From assembly GCF_002257645.1 (NCBI RefSeq), contig NZ_NQMO01000005.1, positions 372,001 to 436,000 on the forward strand: a stretch of DNA of 64,000 bases. Direction: 5' to 3'. The translations under genes were made by a program, and so were the position numbers. The notes beneath the pieces are model-generated. The model saw only the letters and a list, made by a program, of their open reading frames with translations, was not told the DNA's origin and searched no databases. Source of the DNA: Paenibacillus sp. XY044. GTDB lineage: Bacteria; Bacillota; Bacilli; Paenibacillales; Paenibacillaceae. Shown piece by piece: positions 9,355-16,465 of the stretch. Numbering within the stretch: position 1 is the first letter of the stretch; the number at the start of each line of letters is the position of its first letter.

Positions 9355-9436
9355 CTAACTTCCTTCCTTCATATTTAAAATCGATTATTTACAAGACTTC
9401 GAAAAGCGGAACCAGGTCTCTCGCCCGTCCGCTTCG

Positions 9437-10675
9437 TTAATTGGTTCCTTCGTATTTCCCTACGATCAGGGACGTATTCTGCCCGCCGAAGCCAAAAGAA
9501 TTGGACATCGCGATGCGGACCTTCGCCGCTCTCGCCTCATTCGGCACATAATCCAGATCGCATTCCGGATCCGGCTGCTCGTGATTGAGCGTCGGCGGAA
9601 CGATCCCTTCGCGGATCGCCTGAATGCAGGTAATCAGCTCCGTGACGCCGCCCGCACCCATCAAGTGGCCGGTCGCCCCTTTGGTGGAGCTGACTGGGAT
9701 CCGGCCTACCCCTTCGCCGAATACGGCTTTCAGGGATTTGGTTTCGATCCGGTCACCCAGCGGGGTGGACGTTCCGTGCGCGTTAATGTAATCCACGTCG
9801 GACGGAGCCAGTCCGGTCTCTGCCAAGGCCTGTGCCATGCACCGCACTTCACCGGTTCCCTCCGGTTCCGGCGAAGTTACGTGATAGGCGTCCGAGCAAT
9901 TGGCGTAGCCGAGCAGCTCGGCCTTAATATCGGCACCCCGGCTCTCGGCCGATTCGAGCCTCTCCAGAATGACCGCCCCGGCTCCTTCGCCCATCACAAA
10001 TCCGTCGCGGCCGCGGTCAAACGGCCGGCTCGCTTTGGCCGGATCGTCATTCCGGGTCGACAGTGCCCGGGCTGAAGCCAGACCGGCGTCCATCAGGCCG
10101 CACAGGATGGACTCCGCGCCGATGGCAACGACCGCATCGGCTTGTCCGGATTGCAGGAGCATCGATGCCATGCCGACGGCATCCGCTCCGGAAGAGCAGG
10201 CCGTATTAACCGTATAGCTCGGGCCTTTGAAGCCATGTGCGATCGAAATTTGGGCGGCCGCAATGTTGCCGAGGATTTTGGGAACCAAATACGGGCTCAC
10301 GCGGGTGCTTCCCGTTCCGGTCATCTGCTCCTGCGCCGCTGCTGCCGTCGTGATGCCTCCCAGCGCCGTTCCCAGTACGATGGCCACCCGCTCGGGCTTG
10401 ACGTCCAGCTTGCTGTCCGCCAGCGCTTCTTGGGCCGCAACCAAGGCAAACTGCATGAAAATATCGGTCTGTCCGGCTAACTTTTTCGGTATGTAGTCCG
10501 TAGGGTTAAACGCTTTGACTTCCGCCGCGATCTTGACCGGCAGCTCCGAGGCATCAAACCGCGTAATGCTTCCGATCCCGCTTTGTCCCTGCAAGAGATT
10601 GTCCCAGTAGGCCGGCACGCCGATGCCGATCGGGGTTACGGCCCCCATACCTGTGATCACTACGCGCTCCTTCAC
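9437..10675 (-). CDS. Beta-ketoacyl-ACP synthase II-like (FabF family)
   Basis: A 412-residue KAS II-type condensing enzyme that extends an acyl-ACP with malonyl-ACP. The Cys-His-His triad is intact: C160 (NTACSSGA), H300 (NAHGTSTPLGD) and H337 (GATGHLMGAGG), with the C-terminal FGFGGQN loop. The start is GTG 10675, with GGAGG nine bases upstream. Its operon carries no fabH, ACP or reductase, so it is probably an accessory paralogue serving a special acyl chain rather than the housekeeping enzyme. That role is inference; the enzyme class is sure. Confidence 0.93.
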   Translation of the reverse strand: MKERVVITGMGAVTPIGIGVPAYWDNLLQGQSGIGSITRFDASELPVKIAAEVKAFNPTDYIPKKLAGQTDIFMQFALVAAQEALADSKLDVKPERVAIVLGTALGGITTAAAAQEQMTGTGSTRVSPYLVPKILGNIAAAQISIAHGFKGPSYTVNTACSSGADAVGMASMLLQSGQADAVVAIGAESILCGLMDAGLASARALSTRNDDPAKASRPFDRGRDGFVMGEGAGAVILERLESAESRGADIKAELLGYANCSDAYHVTSPEPEGTGEVRCMAQALAETGLAPSDVDYINAHGTSTPLGDRIETKSLKAVFGEGVGRIPVSSTKGATGHLMGAGGVTELITCIQAIREGIVPPTLNHEQPDPECDLDYVPNEARAAKVRIAMSNSFGFGGQNTSLIVGKYEGTN

Positions 10676-10732
10676 TCAGAAAGCACCTCCTCTCTATTTT
10701 TTGCCGCAAAATATATCGTCCTTGCTTGTAGA

Positions 10733-11194
10733 TTATGCTTGGGCCGATGGCTTGCTTGCCAACGCGCCGCTCCATGTACTGCTGATCTGCTTCCATAGCT
10801 CCGGGTAACGCTTCTCCACATTAAACGGAAGACCTTGGTCATCCACATACGTGTGGGACGTCGTCCCCTCGCACGCCAGCTTTCCGTCCTGCTTCAGCAC
10901 CTGATAGGTGAACGTCATCCGGCTCCTCGACAGGGCTGTCAGCGACGTGCGGACCGTGACGGGCTCCTCCGGGCGGAGCATTTTCTTATAATCGCAATCC
11001 GCTTTCAAGCAAACCAGCGAAATGCCTTTACCATGAAAGGTTTCCATGTAAGGAAATCCGTATACGTGCATGAATCTCATGCGCCCGTTCGTGAACCAGT
11101 CAAAAGCTTTGGCGTAATAGGAGATTCCCGCCGCGTCGCAGTCCCCCCAGGTCACAATCATGTCCATGTCATTGCTGGGAAAAGAATCTGCCAA
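10733..11194 (-). CDS. Acyl-CoA/ACP thioesterase, 4HBT hot-dog fold
   Basis: A 153-residue single-domain hot-dog thioesterase. The conserved stretch WGDCDAAGISYYAKAFDW near residues 16-33 carries the catalytic aspartate of 4-hydroxybenzoyl-CoA thioesterase-type enzymes. The start codon is TTG 11194, set by AAAGGAGGG eight bases upstream; the next ATG (residue 10) is inside the first conserved strand. It is the first gene of the acyl operon, 57 bp before fabF-like. It would release acyl chains from CoA or ACP. Confidence 0.88.
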   Translation of the reverse strand: MADSFPSNDMDMIVTWGDCDAAGISYYAKAFDWFTNGRMRFMHVYGFPYMETFHGKGISLVCLKADCDYKKMLRPEEPVTVRTSLTALSRSRMTFTYQVLKQDGKLACEGTTSHTYVDDQGLPFNVEKRYPELWKQISSTWSGALASKPSAQA

Positions 11195-11290
11195 GTTCGC
11201 TCCCTCCTTTCGCTCGTGCTATTTTTCACACTGAACATTATACTCCGATTATCAAAAATAAAAAGTAATTTGCTAACTTTTATAAGGTGG
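11195..11290 (-). promoter_or_regulatory. Likely promoter region of the acyl operon
   Basis: A very AT-rich stretch upstream of the thioesterase has a TATAAT (about 11238-11243 in minus orientation). I could not assign a well-spaced -35 or a FapR-like operator. Confidence 0.4.
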
Positions 11291-11395
11291 CCCACTCTTT
11301 CCCTGCGATTCCAGTCCACCCTGAATCCGTTGTTCATTCAAGGATTGCCCTGCCGGGATGTTTTCAAACGGCCAACATCTTGGCCCTTTCTCTTC

Positions 11396-12178
11396 TTATC
11401 CCTCCTGCCCCGCCACTTCCATCCTCAGCAGCCGGGTCCGGGTCACCATCCCTGCGCTTTCCAGCGTCCTCTTGGACGCCTCGTTGTAATACCAGCAGCC
11501 GCTGATCGGCCGGATCCCCTGGGCATAGCACCATGCTTTCAGCCCCAAAATAATCCTTCGCCCTACTCCCTGGTGCCGATACGATTCGTTCGTAAACATG
11601 CCGATACTGGCGGTGCCGTCGATCAAGGCCGAGCGTTCCACAATGCCGATCCCGAGCAGCTCACTGTCCCGATAACAGGTAAAGAGCTCCCCTTTTTGTA
11701 TTCGCAATGCGCAAGAACCCAGAAAGTCTCCGCTTACCCGCTGGATATCCTCCAGATCGGCAGGCACTGCGGGACGTAACACGTTCGGGTCGGAACCTGG
11801 ACCACTCGTCAGGCCCATCTCGCTGTCCTGGAAGAAATAGGCCTGTTTGGCGATAGCCATGTCCCGATCCAGTGCCAAGCTGAGCAGCAGCTCGTCTCCC
11901 GTCGACACGAACACCTCACTCACATGATGCTCTTCCACCACCCGGTGCAGCAGGACCTGCGCATGCCTCTGGTGAGGCCGGCGAAGGTAAAACTGCGTCA
12001 GCAGCCGGTGATCATAAACGGCGTAATATCCTATCAGAGCGTCTTCAGACAGAATGATGTAAAATTGTGACGCCAGGATATACTGTTCCAGAAAGGTATC
12101 AAACGGCGAAGACAGCCCTTCTATGTATTCCTGCAGCAGCTCTCGTACTTCTTCGATCCCACACACTCTGGTGATCAT
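11396..12178 (-). CDS. GNAT-family N-acetyltransferase
   Basis: A 260-residue protein whose C-terminal half is a GNAT acetyltransferase. The acetyl-CoA binding loop reads NESYRHQGVGRRIILGLKAW and is followed by the YYNEASKRTLESAGM segment typical of the family. The N-terminal half is a more divergent acetyltransferase-like domain. The open frame runs to 12295, but ATG 12178 with an AAGGGTG site is preferred because the extra 39 residues overlap a terminator and look non-coding. The substrate is unknown. Confidence 0.85.
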   Translation of the reverse strand: MITRVCGIEEVRELLQEYIEGLSSPFDTFLEQYILASQFYIILSEDALIGYYAVYDHRLLTQFYLRRPHQRHAQVLLHRVVEEHHVSEVFVSTGDELLLSLALDRDMAIAKQAYFFQDSEMGLTSGPGSDPNVLRPAVPADLEDIQRVSGDFLGSCALRIQKGELFTCYRDSELLGIGIVERSALIDGTASIGMFTNESYRHQGVGRRIILGLKAWCYAQGIRPISGCWYYNEASKRTLESAGMVTRTRLLRMEVAGQEG

Positions 12179-12245
12179 GCTAGAAACACCCTTCCCAACA
12201 ATCCATTTCCTCCATTTTACATCGGCCCTCCTCTGGCTGAAACTA

Positions 12246-12276
12246 CAAAAAAGGCCATTCCCTAGGGAACGACCTT
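12246..12276 (-). terminator. Terminator of the Sm-like gene
   Basis: A 12-bp stem with two G:U wobbles pairs fully only in minus-strand RNA (the plus-strand RNA would have A:C mismatches). It is followed by TTTTTTG, so the direction is clear. It belongs to the gene ending at 12307. Confidence 0.82.
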
Positions 12277-12306
12277 TTTGTTCCAGAGAGCCCACAGGTT
12301 GCCCCG

Positions 12307-12675
12307 TCAGATTTTAAAAGCCCCCATCAAAGGCATAATCATTTTCAGCACATTCATGCCAACCCGAATATTCGGAATGATCTGGCCGAACATGCCCATG
12401 ATCCCTCCGGGTTGACCTTGTGTCTGACGCTGCCCGCTTCCCTGACTGCCGCCGCCAAACAAAGCGCTGAAGATGCCGGATACCTGCACTTCCTTCTCCC
12501 GCGTAGACGCGCCTGTCATCTTCGACCGTCCTCTGGCCGCAGACAGAACAAATTGACCGTCCTCAATGCCCGTTACGTAGCCCACATACTGCGTGCCATC
12601 CTTGAGCACGACCCAAACCGGCTGCCCCACCAACTGGGCGGCTTGTCTGGGATCAACAACAAATTCCTGCTTCAT
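12307..12675 (-). CDS. Small Sm-like (LSM-type) protein of unknown function
   Basis: A 122-residue protein that I do not recognise as a named family. Residues 10-50 (VGQPVWVVLKDGTQYVGYV) look like an Sm/LSM-type beta barrel; a Gly/Gln-rich linker and a hydrophobic amphipathic C-terminus (IRVGMNVLKMIMPLMGAFKI) follow. A GTG at 12684 could start the frame, but GAGGTG is correctly spaced only for ATG 12675. A paralogue with the same N-terminal module lies at 13604-13975, on the other side of a methyltransferase gene. It may be a membrane- or coat-associated protein; no function can be claimed. Confidence 0.75.
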   Translation of the reverse strand: MKQEFVVDPRQAAQLVGQPVWVVLKDGTQYVGYVTGIEDGQFVLSAARGRSKMTGASTREKEVQVSGIFSALFGGGSQGSGQRQTQGQPGGIMGMFGQIIPNIRVGMNVLKMIMPLMGAFKI

Positions 12676-12692
12676 GATACTCACCTCGCTTT

Positions 12693-13439
12693 TCAGCTAT
12701 CTGATCCGTCCACCAATCCCTTTTCTCCGATCCATACCGCATAGGACAACGCGTCGCCGAACTCGTCGTAGAACTGATGATTCCTCTGCAGCAGCTGCAG
12801 CGCTGCCGGATCATCCAACCACTCCAGATCGAACATCTGGTATGGATCAAAGGATATGCTCACTCCCTGCTCCTGCAGCGAAGCCAGACGGTCCGAAGGA
12901 AGCCGCGCGTCCAAACTGTGGAAACCCGCCTGCTTCAATAGCTGCTCCCATTCTTCCAAGGAGGGAATGTCCCGGGTGCCGTAGAGCTCCTGCGTCGCTT
13001 CCATCAGCCCCGGACGGGCCTGCTTTCTGACCATTTCCCGGTCATATAACAGCCCGCCGTTCTTAAGCACGCGGTGATACTCCTTCAAGGCAGCCGGAAT
13101 GTCCACAAATACGGTAACCGATTCGACAAAAACGACATCGAACCCGCCGGCTTCAAACGGAAGTGAGGCGGCATCCGCAATCCGGAAATCCACCTCCACC
13201 TCCATGGCTTCGGAACGCCGGCGGGCTTTCTCAATCATGCCCTGGTGCACATCGACGGCGGTTACCCGGTAACCCATTTTCGCTAAGTGGCAGGCCGTTC
13301 TCCCGGTTCCGCAGCCCACCTCCAAAATATTTGCGCCGGTCGGTATGGCATCCCGCTCAAGGAGTGCCAAGGTGCTGTCAAAGCCGCCTGGATGAGCAGC
13401 GCCTTCTCCCAGCGCAGCCAGCATATCAAAGTATTTCAA
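12693..13439 (-). CDS. Class I SAM-dependent methyltransferase
   Basis: A 248-residue methyltransferase of the Methyltransf_11/25 type. Motif I (ILEVGCGTGRTACHLAKMG, about residues 38-56), the acidic end of beta-2 (VTAVDVHQGMIEKAR) and motif IV (FDVVFVESVTVFVD) are clear. The start is TTG 13439, nine bases after GGAGG. It lies between two small Sm-like paralogues, 17 bp before the second, so the pair may be cotranscribed. The methyl acceptor is unknown; UbiE-like small-molecule enzymes share this fold. Confidence 0.88.
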   Translation of the reverse strand: MKYFDMLAALGEGAAHPGGFDSTLALLERDAIPTGANILEVGCGTGRTACHLAKMGYRVTAVDVHQGMIEKARRRSEAMEVEVDFRIADAASLPFEAGGFDVVFVESVTVFVDIPAALKEYHRVLKNGGLLYDREMVRKQARPGLMEATQELYGTRDIPSLEEWEQLLKQAGFHSLDARLPSDRLASLQEQGVSISFDPYQMFDLEWLDDPAALQLLQRNHQFYDEFGDALSYAVWIGEKGLVDGSDS

Positions 13440-13518
13440 CGTTATTCGCCTCCATCAGGCATTCCGTCCCGGTCCTCAGCCCGCCATGGCGGACGGACAG
13501 ATCTCCCGTTTTCCTTTT

Positions 13519-13558
13519 TTAAAAAAAGACCTCTGCATTCCTTTCGTCTGCAGAGATC
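13519..13558 (-). terminator. Terminator between the Sm-like gene and the methyltransferase
   Basis: On the minus strand CTCTGCA pairs with TGCAGAG around a 10-nt loop, followed by a run of seven T. It ends the gene at 13604. Confidence 0.75.
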
Positions 13559-13603
13559 AATTCACATCCAGCGGAGCGCCAGTATATAACACGTCTATTC
13601 TAT

Positions 13604-13975
13604 TTAGATGAAGAGGAACGGTATCAGGAATAATAAAGCAATGGAAGTCCAGGCTAAAGCCCCGTATCCGGGTGGGTAACCGTAGCCATAGCCGCCGCCG
13701 TAAGGACCATATCCACCGTATCCACCGTATCCACCGTATCCCGGATAGCTGGATGTCTTGGCTTTTTGCTGCAGCTCGCTTAACTGCTTGCTGGCTTTTC
13801 CGGGATTCGTGGACAAAATGTTCGCACGGGGAGCTGCGTTGCCGAGCTCCAGACCTTGATCCGAAACTCCCGTAATTGTGCCATATACTTGCGTACCATC
13901 CCTAAGAACAACACAAACGTGCTTGCCGACATGCGATCTGCATCTCTCAGCCGATGGTGATTGGATCAGCATCAT
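13604..13975 (-). CDS. Small Sm-like protein with Gly-Tyr repeat and C-terminal membrane helix
   Basis: A 123-residue protein. Residues about 15-45 (VGKHVCVVLRDGTQVYGTI) match the Sm-like module of the paralogue at 12307. It continues with a charged helix, a GYGGYGGYGGYGPYGGGYGY repeat and a hydrophobic C-terminal helix (SIALLFLIPFLFI). An upstream ATG exists at 13999, but GGAGGA is well spaced only for ATG 13975. This layout of a soluble module, flexible GY linker and membrane tail resembles small coat or envelope proteins of spore formers (inference). No named family is recognised. Confidence 0.72.
   Translation of the reverse strand: MMLIQSPSAERCRSHVGKHVCVVLRDGTQVYGTITGVSDQGLELGNAAPRANILSTNPGKASKQLSELQQKAKTSSYPGYGGYGGYGGYGPYGGGYGYGYPPGYGALAWTSIALLFLIPFLFI
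13709..13743. repeat. 9-bp tandem repeat inside the Gly-Tyr gene
   Basis: ATCCACCGT repeats three times plus a partial copy (13711-13741) and encodes the GGY repeats. Such a repeat could change length by slippage without breaking the frame. Confidence 0.85.
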
Positions 13976-14137
13976 GCTTACTCCTCCTTCCCGCTTCATT
14001 CCTATATCCTATTCACCTGCATCCGAAAGCGAAAGGGAAATATGACCATTTATATGGAAGTCTCGCCAGAAAAGCCGCGAATCCAAAATCCTCAGGATTA
14101 GGGCCTGTTTTTCGCACGCCACCCATGTTCTGATACG

Positions 14138-14174
14138 AAAAAGAAACCCGCGTCTCCTAAAGACGGGGCTTCTC
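14138..14174 (-). terminator. Terminator (distal of two) of the PAS/B12 operon
   Basis: On the minus strand AGAAGCCCCGTCT pairs with AGACGCGGGTTTCT and is followed by TTTTTCG. Confidence 0.75.
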
Positions 14175-14179
14175 AACAT

Positions 14180-14210
14180 GCTGAAAACCGCCCATTCGGG
14201 CGGCTCTTCA
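14180..14210 (-). terminator. Terminator (proximal of two) of the PAS/B12 operon
   Basis: On the minus strand GCCGCCC-GAAT-GGGCGGTTTTC lies about 60 nt after the PAS gene stop. With the hairpin at 14138 it forms a tandem terminator. Confidence 0.78.
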
Positions 14211-14264
14211 TATGCGTAGACCGGTTGCCGTAACACCGCACAATTGCGGCCTGGGCCTCTGCTG

Positions 14265-14834
14265 CTATCTCTTGCCGGTCTGCGGATAACCTGCAGCTGC
14301 ATCCCGCAGCGCCCGGTCGATTTGTTCCTTAATAATGTCCGCATAGACGGTTTGGTTCATCTCCAGCAGGCTGGGATACAGCAGATCCACCAGCTCGCGG
14401 ATGGTCGTAAGCGCGGCGGAGAGCTCGCGGATGCGCATCATCACGGGGCCCCCGGCTGTCCGGGCCATTTCCGCCGGACGGTTCCGCGCAGGCTCCTTTA
14501 AATCTTCGTGCAGCCTATGGAGCTGGTCCGTCACGATCTGGAACTGCCGGCTCTGACAGATGCACACGATATGGCCCGTCCCCTCCTCGTCCCAGGATTG
14601 ATAGACGTCAACAAGAGCAAGCGGGGTGGTACGGGTCTTCATAATCAGCTCAACCATCACATTGGCATGGGAAGGGGAAATGTAGGTCGTCGCCTTGTCC
14701 ACCGAACCTTCGTCGATCAGATCGAGCAACGATCCGTTTCCGGCGAACATCGCCTCGGCCTGACTGGAGGCGGTTAAAATATAATAATCCCTGTCAATGC
14801 AAAAATAAGGGACCGGCATTCGCGTCATGTCCAT
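14265..14834 (-). CDS. PAS-like sensory/adaptor protein
   Basis: A 189-residue soluble protein without a known output domain. The first about 110 residues resemble a PAS sensor (VPYFCIDRDYYILTASSQAEAMF ... LLDLIDEGS ... GHIVCICQSR), and the rest is helical and probably mediates partner binding. The start at 14834 follows GAGGTAA and lies 9 bp after the stop of the cobalamin-binding gene, so the two are almost certainly cotranscribed. It may pass a signal from the cobalamin protein to the large kinase encoded divergently (inference). Confidence is high that it is a gene and moderate for PAS. Confidence 0.72.
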   Translation of the reverse strand: MDMTRMPVPYFCIDRDYYILTASSQAEAMFAGNGSLLDLIDEGSVDKATTYISPSHANVMVELIMKTRTTPLALVDVYQSWDEEGTGHIVCICQSRQFQIVTDQLHRLHEDLKEPARNRPAEMARTAGGPVMMRIRELSAALTTIRELVDLLYPSLLEMNQTVYADIIKEQIDRALRDAAAGYPQTGKR

Positions 14835-14843
14835 GGACTTTCA

Positions 14844-15503
14844 TTACCTCACGATCTGCTGCTCGGCATCAGCTAATAAATAGGAATCGATCCAATCGTT
14901 TAATTCGAGCAAAGTGGGCACAAACACGGCCTGATCCGCCAAGCCCCGTTCGATTCCGTACGGTTCGATCACACGGCCGCCAATGATAACCGTGGGCCTG
15001 CTAGGCAGGCTCGCCAGCGCGTTTACGTACTGTCTTAATTTGGGTAAATGATACACGATGGAGACCGAAAGGCCGATTACATCGGGTTTCCAGCGCATGG
15101 CGCTAAGAAGGGCACCCTCCAGCGGCAGGTTCGGGCCGTAAAACCGGGCGTCGAACCCGCGCTCTTCAAAGAGGGTGGACACCATTTTCAGTCCGAAATA
15201 ATGCGCTTCCTCCTCCACACACAGAAACATGCCTCTTTTCCCGTTGGTCTGATCCGGCTTCACCAGAGCGGCATACCGGGTCAACAATATATCGCAGACT
15301 CCTGAGGCCAGGTGCTCATCGGCCACCGTAATCAAATTTTGCTCCCACAGCGATCCGACGTATCGCATGGCCGGTCCCAGCCACTGCTCGTAGATATACA
15401 GGCTGTTCCTGCCGGATTCGACTTGCTCCATAAGGCTAACCCAGCATGCTTCAGTCATTCCGCGGATCATTTGTTCAGCGAGCTGTTCAAAACCCATATT
15501 CAT
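14844..15503 (-). CDS. Stand-alone cobalamin-binding protein with CarH-type W-x9-EH motif
   Basis: A 219-residue protein with a helical cobalamin-cap domain (residues about 5-85) and a Rossmann-type B12-binding domain (90-205). W53 followed by E63-H64 is exactly the W-x9-EH motif of CarH/LitR photoreceptors, where these residues cover adenosylcobalamin. E99-x-H101-x-x-G104 matches the base-off ligand motif (normally DxHxxG), with GLSVS and IIGG loops after it. The MerR DNA-binding domain of CarH is absent. ATG 15503 follows AAGGAGG; the frame upstream to 15533 includes a spurious CCC cysteine stretch. It is likely a light- or cobalamin-responsive adaptor acting with the PAS protein. Confidence 0.88.
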   Translation of the reverse strand: MNMGFEQLAEQMIRGMTEACWVSLMEQVESGRNSLYIYEQWLGPAMRYVGSLWEQNLITVADEHLASGVCDILLTRYAALVKPDQTNGKRGMFLCVEEEAHYFGLKMVSTLFEERGFDARFYGPNLPLEGALLSAMRWKPDVIGLSVSIVYHLPKLRQYVNALASLPSRPTVIIGGRVIEPYGIERGLADQAVFVPTLLELNDWIDSYLLADAEQQIVR

Positions 15504-15756
15504 ACAGCAGCAGCCTCCTTTTCCGTCAGGCAAGGATATATCACGTAATATATATTAACATTATATACTACCATCCATACGAACAGAAGGAAATGTAGAT
15601 TCAACCCGGTCTTTGTCGAATTTGACGACCTAGGGTCTGTTCCTCTACCATGGACACAAATAAAAAAATGAAAGACTTGAGAACTTTGGGAGATTATACC
15701 CATGATCTTTATTATAATATAAATAGCCCTCATTCAAGAGGCAAGGAGGACCATGC
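15504..15756. promoter_or_regulatory. Divergent promoter region of the two sensory operons
   Basis: This AT-rich spacer separates the cobalamin/PAS operon from the ABM/kinase operon. TATAAT hexamers occur on both strands (15713-15718 plus; about 15561-15566 minus). The minus one sits in the near-palindrome TATATTAACATTATATA. Well-spaced -35 elements are not obvious, which may mean activator dependence or another sigma factor. Confidence 0.45.
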
Positions 15757-16062
15757 ATGTATATCGTTCATTCGACTGTCGTTGTACCCGCCGACAAGGC
15801 CGACGAAGTTATCCATATTTATAACCACAGATCCAAATTAGTTGATCAAGCTCCGGGTTTTCACTCCTTCATGCTGCTGCAGAATGAACACAAGCCGCAT
15901 GAGCTGACGGTACAAATTACCTGGGAAACCAAGGAGGACTATCTCCGCTGGGCCAGGGGAGAAGATTTCAAGCGGGTCCATGAACTGGAGAAGCAGTATC
16001 CGGACCAAGAGCTGGCAGCGATCGTCCCGAAGGTCAGCAAGTACAAGGTGGTCGCCCGATGA
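15757..16062 (+). CDS. Antibiotic biosynthesis monooxygenase (ABM)-fold protein
   Basis: A 101-residue dimeric alpha/beta barrel-type protein of the ABM/IsdG-like superfamily. It opens with YIVHSTVVVPADKADEVIHI, carries the APGFHSFMLLQN strand and ends with VPKVSKYKVVAR. Members include heme-degrading HmoA/IsdG and quinol monooxygenases; the heme-ligand residues cannot be confirmed here. A strong AAGGAGG site precedes ATG 15757. Its stop overlaps the start of the next gene (ATGA), so the two are translationally coupled. Its place at the head of a sensory operon suggests a redox or heme-related input (inference). Confidence 0.85.
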   Translation: MYIVHSTVVVPADKADEVIHIYNHRSKLVDQAPGFHSFMLLQNEHKPHELTVQITWETKEDYLRWARGEDFKRVHELEKQYPDQELAAIVPKVSKYKVVAR

Positions 16063-16427
16063 GACAAGCCGGCACATACGAACGATTGATCGATCGGGTG
16101 ACGGAGCTGATTTACGAAGCCGACCCGTCGCTCATGGACCGGTACGGCGAGAAAGGAGTGCAAAAATGCAAAGATGATAATGCTCACCACATGCGTCATC
16201 TGGAAACGGCACTCGAACTTGATAATTCACGGGTATTTAGCGATTATGCCGTTTGGCTGAAAGGGATTCTGAACACCTACGGCATGGAAACGCGTACGCT
16301 GACGGATAATTTTCGATATCTTCAGCAGTCCCTTTCCACAGTGGATGAATTGGACGAGCCCACCAAGCGGGCCTTCGGCCAGTACCTGACCGATGCGATA
16401 CAGCGGCTTGAGGCAGATCACGATTGA
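16059..16427 (+). CDS. Small all-helical protein of unknown function in the sensory operon
   Basis: A 122-residue, charged, all-helical protein with no family I can name with certainty. The central stretch DNAHHMRHLETALELDN and the following FSDYAVWLKGILNTYGM look like the helical segments found next to cobalamin-binding domains in some regulators, which would fit the divergent B12 gene. That resemblance is from memory and weak. It overlaps the ABM gene by 4 bp and precedes the large kinase by 38 bp. It may be a ligand-binding or adaptor subunit for that kinase. Confidence 0.75.
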   Translation: MRQAGTYERLIDRVTELIYEADPSLMDRYGEKGVQKCKDDNAHHMRHLETALELDNSRVFSDYAVWLKGILNTYGMETRTLTDNFRYLQQSLSTVDELDEPTKRAFGQYLTDAIQRLEADHD

Positions 16428-16465
16428 TTGCTTTTCAAGAATGATAACGGAAGGGGTAGACGCGG

